In this document: piece by piece, positions 9,305-19,200 of the stretch | How the letters are laid out: each line of letters starts with the position of its first letter | Numbering within the stretch: the first letter of the stretch is position 1 | Assembly: GCA_045126815.1 (NCBI GenBank) | Contig: JBGVPD010000017.1 | Location: forward strand, 1-38,657 | Source of the DNA: RGIG1995 sp045126815 | GTDB lineage: Bacteria > Bacillota > Clostridia > Oscillospirales > CAG-272 | Reading direction: 5' to 3' | Length of the DNA stretch: 38,657 nucleotides | Made by a program: the position numbers and the translations under genes | Notes under the pieces: generated by a model | What the model was told of the DNA's origin: nothing | Databases searched by the model: none | What the model saw: only the letters and a program-made list of their open reading frames with translations

Positions 9305-9691
9305 ATGAAGAATGTTTTTAAAGCTGTTATTGAAAAAGGCGGTTATGATTTAACTACCTTGCTTAAAAAGATTGATACGTTTTATATCGAGGGAAGATTG
9401 ACGGAAAAGGAAAGAGAAGAGTTATACTCTCTCGCAAGAAAATCTCCCGAAGCACAGTACAATTATAAAACAGAGATAGAAAAGCTATGGGAAGCTGTAA
9501 GAGCCTTGCAGGGCAAGGAAACAACAGATGGGGATATAAATACCCCCGAAGAATTTAAACAGCCTACGGGCGCTCACAATGCGTATATGAATGGTGATAC
9601 GGTCATTTATAACGGCGAAACATACAAGTCAATCATTGATAATAACGTATGGTCGCCCGACACGTACCCTAACGGTTGGGAAAAGCTCTAA
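9305..9691 (+). CDS. Tail protein with C-terminal chitin-binding-type (CBM5/12) module
   Basis: The 128-aa protein has an N-terminal helical part (ALARKSPEAQ-type helices, residues 1-65) and an acidic linker. Residues 80-128 end in GAHNAYMNGDTVIYNGETYK, then SIIDNNVWSPDTYPNGWEKL. This is the CBM5/12 (ChtBD3) pattern of A-Y-x-x-G-D-x-V-x-x-x-G-x-x-Y-x-S and a closing W-x-P. In the family the aromatic residues stack on sugar rings, so it probably helps the tail bind cell-wall or capsular glycan. It follows the fibre gene by 15 bases and is closed by a terminator. Confidence 0.8.
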   Translation: MKNVFKAVIEKGGYDLTTLLKKIDTFYIEGRLTEKEREELYSLARKSPEAQYNYKTEIEKLWEAVRALQGKETTDGDINTPEEFKQPTGAHNAYMNGDTVIYNGETYKSIIDNNVWSPDTYPNGWEKL

Positions 9692-9709
9692 TAAGGCAAG
9701 ATAGACGAG

Positions 9710-9738
9710 AAAGGACATCTTAACGGTGTCCTTTTTTT
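9710..9738 (+). terminator. Rho-independent terminator after the fibre cluster
   Basis: AAAGGACA (9710-9717) pairs with TGTCCTTT (9727-9734) around a nine-base loop, followed by further Ts. It closes the host-recognition group before the connector genes. Confidence 0.8.
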
Positions 9739-9755
9739 CGTAGAAAGGAGAAGTT

Positions 9756-10319
9756 ATGACGCTTTATGACGAAAAGGTAAAAGTGTTGGGACTTATAGAG
9801 GAATTAAACCCCGACAGCGAATATTTAACAGACGATCCCGACATAGCTGCTAAAATCAACGAAGTTTTCAATATGGTTATGTTTGAACTTGCAAGGATAA
9901 AGAAAATTCCTAAGTATGTTGAAATCGAAGTTAAAGCAGGAGATACCCTTGAATTTGCCGATATAGAGGGCGAGTGTGGGTACGAAATATATCAGGTTTG
10001 CACGGTTGGCGGTGTTAGATATACCCCCAAAGCAAACGGCACAATATTTAAGATTTTGGAAAGCGGAACGGCAGAAATAGACTGCTATGTATATCCCGAA
10101 AAAATCACGCAGAAGACAAAAGATAAAACTTACGAATTTGAGCTTTCTCCCGATGTGCTTGAGATTATGCCTTACGGCGTAGCGGGTGATTTGTTGAAGA
10201 GTGATGTGTCGGCGGAGTATGGCAATATATACTCGGCAAGATATGAGTCAATGTTGCAGAGACTTGATCCCCGTTATCAGATGTCAACGGTTAGTGTTGA
10301 AGGGGGCTATAATATCTAA
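9756..10319 (+). CDS. Head-tail connector / adaptor-like protein
   Basis: The 187-aa protein has a helical N-terminal half (KVKVLGLIEELNPDSEYLTD, then AAKINEVFNMVMFELARIKK) and a beta middle, and returns to helix (DVLEIMPYGVAGDLLKSDVS, then YESMLQRLDPR). This layout of helical bundle, beta insertion and C-terminal extension is that of the adaptor proteins (P22 gp4 / HK97 gp6 group) that bind under the portal ring. It overlaps the start of the next gene by one base (TAATG), and that gene is stopper-like. Assignment is by fold pattern and position; sequence-level support is moderate. Confidence 0.65.
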   Translation: MTLYDEKVKVLGLIEELNPDSEYLTDDPDIAAKINEVFNMVMFELARIKKIPKYVEIEVKAGDTLEFADIEGECGYEIYQVCTVGGVRYTPKANGTIFKILESGTAEIDCYVYPEKITQKTKDKTYEFELSPDVLEIMPYGVAGDLLKSDVSAEYGNIYSARYESMLQRLDPRYQMSTVSVEGGYNI

Positions 10320-12037
10320 TGGCAGAGACAGGAGATAGAATTACAAGAACATACGGCGGTTTTCGTGGTGTTGATTTTCGGGGAGAGGAAATTAACATTG
10401 TTAGAAGTCCCGACAGCTTGAACGTATGGAAAGACTATAAAGAAACAGAGAGCATAAGAACGAGGCCCGGTATGGATTTGCAGAGTTCTTTTAGCGAAGT
10501 GATTTACGGTATTTTCTTCTACAATGTAGGTTCAACGGAAATGTGTCTTGTTCATAGCGGAACAAAACTATATAAGATAGTGGACGAAACAAAGACCGAG
10601 CTTTATTCGGGATTGAACGAAGCAAAGAGCGAGAGCTTTGTTTACAATAACACTTGGTATTTTAAAGACGGAAAAAATTACTTGCAGTATGACGGACAAA
10701 CCATAAAGGAAGTAGAGGGATATATTCCTACTACATCAATAGCAAGGAAACCCGTAGGCGGTGGTAAAATACACGAAGATGTAAATTTGCTTACAGGACT
10801 AAGAAAAAATAGTTTCGTCGGCGACGGCAAAAGCACTCTGTTTTATCTTGATGCTCAAAATATAGATAACGATACAACTTTGGGTAAGTCCGGAATAAGC
10901 GTAACGGTTCTTAATACTGATGATGATTGGGAGTATGAAGGCATTTATGTGGATTGCGAAAAAGGAACTGTTCTCTTTCGTATGCCCCCACCTGCACCTC
11001 TCACAGATGGACAAGATAATGTATTTATCACTTTCCGAAAAAATGTAGATGGTTACAGAGACCAAATAAACAAATGCACCTTATTACAAGTATTTGATAA
11101 TAGGGTGTTTTTTAGTGGAAACAAAGATTATCCGAATAGACTTTGGCATTGTAGCTTGAACGATCCATCGTATTGTAGCGATTTAGACTATTATAACGAA
11201 GGTTTGGATACGGCAGCAGTAAAAGGGTTGGTTGCAGGTAACAACGTTATGTGGGTGTTCAGAGAGCCGTCGCAGACGAATACAACGGTATTCTATCATA
11301 CACCTACTATTGACAGCGAATACGGAAAAATATACCCAAACCAACACTCAAATATTACTACTGGTTGTATAGGAAAATCAATCAACTTTAACGACGATAT
11401 TATATTCTTCAGCGACAGAGGAATGGAAGGTATCAACGGTGACATTACAACAGAACAGGTTATTGCACACAGAAGTACATTAGTGGACCGAAAACTAACG
11501 GCAGAGAAAAACTATAAAGAAATGTTGCTTGAAGAGTGGGAAGGCTATTTATTAGTTTTCATTGGAGATAAAGTCTATCTCGCTGACAGCCGAGCAGTAT
11601 TTACAAACGAAGATCATATTGAGTATGAGTGGTTCTACTGGCAGTTAGATAAGAGTGTGACTTGCACAAGAGTATATAACGGAGTGCTATATTTAGGCAC
11701 AAAAGACGGCGGTGTATATACAATGACCGACAACGATTGTGATATAGAAAGTTATTGGGTAACACCGAAAGATAGATTTAACGCTCCGCAGAAGTTAAAG
11801 ACAACAAACAAGCGAGGTTGTGTTGTAGAAGCAAAAGGCGATATCTCCGTATATGCAAAGCTCGAAGATACAGATTTTGAGCATATCGGAACATACAAAA
11901 ATATCACAGACTATTTTGTTAGCAGAATTAAGCGAAAGAAGTTCAAAGACATTCAGCTTAAATTTCATTCAAACACTCGTTTTAGTTTGGAAACCGCAAC
12001 GCTTGAGGCATTTATAGGCGGATACATAAAGCGGTAG
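10319..12037 (+). CDS. Tail stopper/nozzle-like protein (P22 gp10 type)
   Basis: The 572-aa protein is almost wholly beta-rich with repeated short blade-like motifs such as EVIYGIFFYNVGSTEMCLVH, VYNGVLYLGTKDGGVYTM and DDIIFFSDRGMEGING. The opening GGFRGVDFRGEE followed by RSPDSLNVWKDY resembles podovirus tail proteins of the gp10/stabilisation group, which close the portal channel and carry the spikes. The length fits that group (P22 gp10 is about 470 aa). It is translationally coupled to the adaptor gene upstream. It could be called simply a tail tubular or nozzle protein; a propeller-like fold is the main thing seen. Confidence 0.7.
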   Translation: MAETGDRITRTYGGFRGVDFRGEEINIVRSPDSLNVWKDYKETESIRTRPGMDLQSSFSEVIYGIFFYNVGSTEMCLVHSGTKLYKIVDETKTELYSGLNEAKSESFVYNNTWYFKDGKNYLQYDGQTIKEVEGYIPTTSIARKPVGGGKIHEDVNLLTGLRKNSFVGDGKSTLFYLDAQNIDNDTTLGKSGISVTVLNTDDDWEYEGIYVDCEKGTVLFRMPPPAPLTDGQDNVFITFRKNVDGYRDQINKCTLLQVFDNRVFFSGNKDYPNRLWHCSLNDPSYCSDLDYYNEGLDTAAVKGLVAGNNVMWVFREPSQTNTTVFYHTPTIDSEYGKIYPNQHSNITTGCIGKSINFNDDIIFFSDRGMEGINGDITTEQVIAHRSTLVDRKLTAEKNYKEMLLEEWEGYLLVFIGDKVYLADSRAVFTNEDHIEYEWFYWQLDKSVTCTRVYNGVLYLGTKDGGVYTMTDNDCDIESYWVTPKDRFNAPQKLKTTNKRGCVVEAKGDISVYAKLEDTDFEHIGTYKNITDYFVSRIKRKKFKDIQLKFHSNTRFSLETATLEAFIGGYIKR

Positions 12038-12048
12038 GGGGGAGATAA

Positions 12049-13194
12049 ATGGCGGTAAATTACGATATCAATTATAACGATGAACGTTTTCAAAAGGTAG
12101 AAAACGACAAAAATGCGGCGCTAAACGACGTAGAAAAAACCTACGGCGGAATGATTAACGAGTCAGATAAATATTATAAGGCTCAAATAGATGCCGCAAA
12201 GAAATGGGCGGACACGCAGACAAAAAACCAACAGGCGCAGACTGATTTTACTATTGAAAAGATAGAACAACAGAAAGAACAAACGCACAAGGATTACTTA
12301 AAAGAGCAGTCGGGCGCTTATGCCGATTGGCAGAAACAGAGCAATCCCTACGGTGCAAATGCTGAACAAGTTGCCGCACAAGGACTTGCGAACACCGGGT
12401 ATAGCGAGAGTTCTCAAGTCAGTATGTATAACACATACCAAAACCGAGTAGCAACGGCGAGAGAAGTATATAACCGAGCTGTATTGAATTATGACAATGC
12501 AATTAAAGATGCTCGATTGCAGAACAACAGTATTTTAGCAGAGATAGCATACAAAGCTCTTCAAACAGAGTTAGAGTTAGGCTTACAAGGATTTCAGTAT
12601 AAAAATCAGCTTATTATTGAGCAGTCTAACAAGAAACTCGAAGTTGATAATATGTACTATAACCGTTATCAAGATGTATTACAGCAGATTAATACAGAAA
12701 ATGCGTTTAAAGAACAGATTAGACAGTACGAACAAAACTATCAGTTGCAAGTTAAAGAATACGAAGAAGGTATTAGACAGTTTAACGAAGAAATTGCGAG
12801 ACTCAAGGCGAAAGATGCACAAGAGTATGCGATGGAAATTAAGCAGTTGGAATTACAGAAACAGAAACTTGCAGAAGAAAAACGACAGTTTGATCTCTCT
12901 TATTCAGCTTCACAGAGTAAGTCATCGGGGGGCGGAATTAGCTCTATAAAAAAGTCTTCGGGTAGCAGTTCTGAAAAAACTACGCTTAACAGTTCGGCTA
13001 TTGAAGCGGCTAAAAAGGGAAAGAGTTTCCCTGCTTTGACTAAAACGCCGCAGGTGAATTTGCAGAGTATTTTAGATTTGGGATTTGGTCCTATCAGTGT
13101 AGAAAGAGTAAATGACCTTGTTGAAAAAGGAATTGCTGAGGAATACATGAAAAACGGAGAAATCCATTTTAGAAAGAAAATTACACTAAAATAG
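12049..13194 (+). CDS. Q-rich coiled-coil protein, probable internal virion / ejection protein
   Basis: The 381-aa protein is nearly all helix. Residues 15-90 and 125-285 are long charged, glutamine-rich coiled coils. Between them, AQGLANTGYSESSQVSMYNT is a turn typical of ejection-type and tail-linked proteins in gram-positive phages. A Ser/Gly-rich linker (residues 285-310) leads to a small C-terminal domain (LQSILDLGFGPISVERVNDL and following) that looks like a winged-helix or peptidase-docking fold. It sits immediately before the giant polyvalent gene, 11 bases away, so the two are probably ejected together. No enzymatic motif is seen. Confidence 0.65.
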   Translation: MAVNYDINYNDERFQKVENDKNAALNDVEKTYGGMINESDKYYKAQIDAAKKWADTQTKNQQAQTDFTIEKIEQQKEQTHKDYLKEQSGAYADWQKQSNPYGANAEQVAAQGLANTGYSESSQVSMYNTYQNRVATAREVYNRAVLNYDNAIKDARLQNNSILAEIAYKALQTELELGLQGFQYKNQLIIEQSNKKLEVDNMYYNRYQDVLQQINTENAFKEQIRQYEQNYQLQVKEYEEGIRQFNEEIARLKAKDAQEYAMEIKQLELQKQKLAEEKRQFDLSYSASQSKSSGGGISSIKKSSGSSSEKTTLNSSAIEAAKKGKSFPALTKTPQVNLQSILDLGFGPISVERVNDLVEKGIAEEYMKNGEIHFRKKITLK

Positions 13195-13205
13195 GAGAAA
13201 GTGTT

Positions 13206-16200
13206 ATGAGTTTTAGTTCTAAATACGCAGAATTGCGCTTGAAACGGTTGTTAGAAAAAGAAACAGATTTATACTCAAAAAAGAATACACAACCTACAAA
13301 GTTTGAAAAGGAATATGCTGAGAAAAGAGCTAATCGCATAGCGCAAGATATCGAGGAAGATATTGCCCCTGTTGTTACAAAAAAGACAAGCGGACAAGAA
13401 GCGGTAAGCAGAGCAAGAGCAAAGAGAGAGTCGCTCGGCGAAGAAGAGCGCACGTGGTTTCAAAAAGGTGCGTTTGACGATGGGTACGACTTTGGAGATG
13501 TAACAAAGAGTATACTCGGCACGGTGGCAGATGTCGGAGAAAATGTCGGCGCAGGAATTATCGGAATGGGAGAAAAGGCGGTAGATGCTACTGTCGGTCT
13601 CGGTTCGTTACTTACGAGCGTTGGCAACGGCAAATACGGAAGCCATATCAACCCGAAAACAGGGAAAAGATTTAATCCTGTGAAAGAACAGACAATAAAC
13701 TCAATGAATGAGTTTGTTGCAAAAGACTTGTACGATGAAGAAAGGGTTGCGAAAGCAATCCTTTCAAACCCACTTAAAGCAATTACGGGAGTTGATACCG
13801 ACAAGGACTCCTTACTCGGAGAAAAGACAGACTCCCTTGCACAATCGGGCGGTCAGTTATTGGGTACAGTAGGCTTACAAGCGGTCGGTGTGCCTTGGTT
13901 TCTTACAACGGGCGTTACGAGCTACGGAAGTGAAGTTGAGGGCGCATTAAATCAAGGCGCAAGTATCGAAGAAGCAAGTTTGAGCGCTGCTATTACTGCC
14001 GGTGCTGAAATATTGACCGAAAAAATATCGGGTGGTATTAGCTTCGGCGGTAAAACGTTAGACGATGCCTTGACGAAGAAGATTGCAAGAGGGGTGTCAA
14101 ATAAAACTGTTAGGAGTCTTGCAAAGCTCGGTGTTGATATGGCGGGTGAAGGCGCAGAAGAAGTGCTTTCGGGTGCTATGAGCGCAATCGGGCAGAAGAT
14201 AACCTATGCAGACGATAAGGAATTAACCGAATTGTTTTCTTCCGAAGATGCGTTAGAGTCATTTATCGGTGGTGCTGTTCTCGGTGGTATCGGTAATCGT
14301 GCAAATATTGTTAAGTCGAAAAAGGCAGGAGTTGACTCTGTTACAGGCTTAACAAAAAATGAGCAAAGTGTTGTCGATAAGGTCTATAAAGACAGACTCG
14401 CAGAAGCAGAGGAAAACGGAAAGCTTAAGGAAAAAGATAAGTCAAGAATTTATGACGATGTTCTCAATGATTTAGATAAAGGATATATCTCCACAGATAC
14501 GATAGAAAGTATATTAGGTGGAGAAACCTATAAATCATACAAGGACACGATAGACAGCGAAGATGCTTTAAAGCAAGAGCTTGACGAACTCCGCAAGATG
14601 AAGAACGGCGACAGAAACGATATACAGAATGACCGCCTTGCAGAGCTTAAGGCTATGAACCTTGACGATACAAGCAAGAGAGACAGCCTTAAAACGCAGT
14701 TAGGTGATGAAGTATTTAGTCTTGTGAAGAATGACAGACTTGCCGAAAGTTACAACGAAAGATCAAGGCGAGGACAGTATTTTGAAGCTGATTTGTCAAA
14801 ATATGACAAAAAGTATCAAGATACTATTAAAAAGGCTATTGAAAGCAAAACATTGAATAATACAAACAGAACACACGAATTAGTTGATATGATTGCAAAA
14901 ATATCGGCTGATAAGGGTGTTTCTTTTGATTTTACAAACAATGCGAAACTTAAAGAGTCGGGATTTGCTCTTGACGGAAGGACTATCAACGGCTTTGTTA
15001 CAAAAGACGGTATCACGCTCAATACAGACTCGGCAAAATACTTACGCTCTGTTGTAGGACACGAAGTATCGCACGTTCTTGAGGGAACGGAGCTTTACAA
15101 AGAGTTACAGAATACTCTTATAGAGTATGCAAAGACAAAGAATGATTATCAAGGCAGAATTGACAGCTTGACGGAATTGTACAAGGGTGTTGAGGGTGCT
15201 GATATCAATGCAGAGCTTACGGCTGATTTGGTGGGGGATTATCTCTTTACCGATAATGATTTTGTTAGCAAACTTTCAACGGAACACCGAAACGTATTCC
15301 AAAAGCTTTATGACGAGATCAAGTATTTGTACAAGGTAGCAACGGCAGGAAGTAAAGAAGCGAGAGAACTCGAAAAGGTTAAGAGAGCTTTTGATAAGGC
15401 ATACAAGGAAAGCGGAAAGCTAACCGATACAAAGTATTCTTTGACGGAGTACACACCTGAGGAAAAACAGGCTCACAACGAAGCGGTACTTAAACACTTC
15501 GGAAAAACATTTAATTGGAATGAGACGGGATATCTTCTGCTTGACGGCACAAGACTTGATTTGTCGGGAAAACACGACGGCGCACCGGGGGGATATCGCA
15601 CAGTAGACCATCGAGACATCAGTGATGCGCTCGGTTCAGAGTATGGCGGTGAAGATTATAGCGGTTCATTGGTGCAGTTTATGTCAGAGGGGAATATCCG
15701 AATAGTCCCCGAAATAGGCGGTATAAATTTATCGGTACAGCCAACAAAAGCACAAGAACAGGCATTATCAGCCTACATCTCACGAAATAGGGGCGAAATA
15801 GTGCTTGATATTGACGATAATAACGGAAACACCGTAGTTAGTGTTGAATATCCCAAAGGAACACAATCGGGCAAGGTGTTGAATGATATCTCGATGTGGT
15901 TTGAAAAAGGTATAGAACCTGAGGTATCTAACCATTCACAGTTCCGTTTTTCATTATCAGCCAAAGACACAGACGGTAAACAGCTTACAAGTGAACAGCA
16001 GAGATATTTTAAAAACAGTAAAGTACGTGATGATAACGGCAATCTCAAGGTTATGTATCACGGCTCGGAAAACGCAGGTTTCCACGAATTTGACGGAAGA
16101 TTTTCCGATGATGATATTTCTTTCTTCTTTGTTGACAGAAACGATGTAGCTGCTTCGTATAGCGGAACTACTGAAACCTACGAAGCGCAGACGATACGCA

Positions 16201-19200
16201 CCGCCGAAGATATGAACAAATTCATAGAAAGCATAGATGCCGAAGGATACGAGGTTGTTGAAAAAGACGGCAAATTTATTCTTCTTTATGAGGGAGATAG
16301 AGTTGCCGACAGCAAGACCGCACAAGGTATTTATGATGAATTTTGTTGGTATGAGGGCGTAGGAGAAGGAGATGCCAATTACAAGGTATATCTTAACCTT
16401 AAAAATCCGCTTATCGTTGATGCCAAAGGTAGACCTTGGAATAAGATTGATGCAGAGTTTTCTCAAGAGGTTTATGACAAATACCAAAGCTTGACCGCCG
16501 AAGAAAAGGCGGCGCTTATTGATCTTGCGGAATGGGAAGATTTCCGCATATTTAATAGCGAGATACAAGAAGCAAAGGATAACGAATTAGCAAGTGCATA
16601 TAAGAAAATGGGCGAAGATGTAAATATCTACGACCTTTTCAGTGTTGCTTCCGACAATTTCAGCGAAGAGTCTTTGAGGGAAAATTCACGAAATTATCTC
16701 AAGACGAGAGACTATGCACAGAGAGCCAAAGAGCAAGGCTATGACGGAGTAATCATTAACAATGTTGTAGACAATGGCGGATATTCCAACGGTGACGAGG
16801 GAGCTTCTAATGTCGCCATTGCTTTTAGTTCCGAACAGATAAAGTCTGTTGCGAACACAAAACCGACAACGGCGGCAGATATTAGATATTCCTTAAGTGC
16901 TGACAGCAACGGCAACGAATTAAGCCCAGCCGTACAAAAGAGATTTGCAAAATCAAAAGTTGTAGACGAAAACGGCAATTTGAAAGTATTGTATCACGGA
17001 ACGGCAACGGGCGAGTTTTCTATCTTTGATAAAGCAAAAGGTAACGTCGAGGGCGATTACGGAAGCGGATTTTATTTCACAGATAACGAAGCTGATGTTA
17101 CCGAACACTACGAGGGTGGCGGGCCCGACTTTGATAATAAAGTTACCCGCAGGGGTGAAGAAATTTACAACGAAGCTCTCGACAACGGAAATGAAATCAG
17201 TTATGACGAAGCCGAAAGAAGAGCGAGAGAAGAGCTTTACAAGGGTAGTCATAAATTTGAAGTATATCTCAATATTGAAAACCCTGCTATTGTCGGTGAA
17301 ACAAACTTACTCTCACAAGACAAATATCTTGAAGAGTACAACGAAGAAGATTACGAGAGTTACGATGATTATATCGACGATGTTGAGCAGTTGGTAGCTG
17401 ACGATATCGAGGGTATTGTCTGGGAAATAGAAAAGAATGTTGATGTTGATAGAACTGACGGTATCGCAAACATACTGTACGAAGCCTATTACGATGGCGG
17501 AATAGATACAGAGCAGTTAAAAGCAAAAATCAACGATTTGTACCTTGAGGACAGTAACGGAAATCTTGTAGCAAATGAAGTTACAAGGCAGATTATTGAG
17601 TCTTTAGGTTACGACGGCATTATAGATCCTACTGTAGCGGGAAAATGGAATATGGATATAGAACCGGGAACAACCCACTATATCGCATTTAAGCCTAATC
17701 AAATAAAGGCAATAACCAACCAATCCCCTACGGACAATCCTAATATACACTATTCGTTGTCTTGGAACGGAGAACAGCCTAAAAAGGTTGGAAAACTCCA
17801 TGAAAGCGGAGAAGATGTTGCGTATAGAGGAAAGGATATAGCACCTATCAAAAAGACTCTTTCGGATAACGTATTCCCTGACGATTTTGCACCTATGACG
17901 GAGCAAGAAGCGGCGGACTTACAGAGAGAGAGCCTTGCACATATTGACGATGCAGATGCACCGCCCGAAAAGAATACGGAGTATTATGAAATTCCCGACA
18001 CAACAAGTCTTGACGGTGAAGCGGAAACAAAGCTTGTAAATATTCTAAGAGATACGCTCGGTCTTGATGCAGAAGATAAAAAGAGAATGCAAGAAATCGT
18101 GCGTAAATATAGCAAGGGAGAGTATCCGAGCGAAGCGGAATTATTTGAAGATGTTAGCGATAACTTTAGAGAGCTAACGTGGACAACCAAAAACGACCTC
18201 GCTATTGAAGTAAAGAACTATTTAAGAAAAACAAGAGTAAAAGTATCTGACACTATCAAAGGCGATATTCCTAACTACAACGATTTTAGGAAAAAGAATT
18301 GTTGGGGAAGGATAAGAGTAAACAACGAGGGAACTCCCGTAGACTCGCTGTATATGGAATTAACAGAGCTATATCCGAGCTATTTTCCCGAAGATATTAT
18401 TAACCCGACAGAACAGTTTTTGCAAATGGTTGACGTTGCAAATTCAAGCTCGGAGATAATTGACGGTTATAGACTTGAAGACTCAGAACTACAATCGGTA
18501 GTTAATATCATTACTTCCGAAGTAGGCAAATACAAAGAAAACGAAGTAATGAAAGCCGCCGAAGAGGACAGACAAGCCTTTATGAAAGAGGTAGCACAGT
18601 ACGATGCTGAAATAGAAACTACTGACGGTAAAACTCTTAAGCCTGAGAAAGTAAGGAAAGTATCTCAAATTCAGACGGTAGAAGAAAGACTTCAGCACAA
18701 ATTAAACCATAGCTACGGCGAACTTTCTCATAATAAGAGGCTTATGCGTGAAGCTATTGCGGATTATAATAACAAAATCGAAAAATTGGAGCTTGAATAT
18801 GACTCCAAAAAGAACAAACTCACAAAATCAGCAAATGACATTCTCCGTCGTATAGAACGATTAAAGCGTCTTCGTGATGATGTTGAAGCTGATTATTCAA
18901 AGAGAATAAACGATAATCGTACAAAAGTTGAAAAATACAAGGCGCTACTCGAAGAAGGATACTCCGAAGAAGAAGGGCGAATGATGCGCACCGAACTTCA
19001 TGCGAAGAAAATTGAAGATATCAAAAACAAATTCAGCGAAAACGGACTTAACTTTGACGAAACCTTGAGAAGTGCGAAAAACCTTTCGACATTTGCAACG
19101 GTTGACAACACTCCACAAAGAGTTATGGAAAAGGCGCTCGGTTACAAAAACGGTCAAGTACTTGCTGATCTCACGGTTAATAAAGTTGCACAAAACGAAA

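Noticed and set aside
12617..12949. 110-codon rightward frame inside the coiled-coil gene
   Set aside because: It is a shadow frame of the real gene, K/S/R-rich, without a ribosome site.
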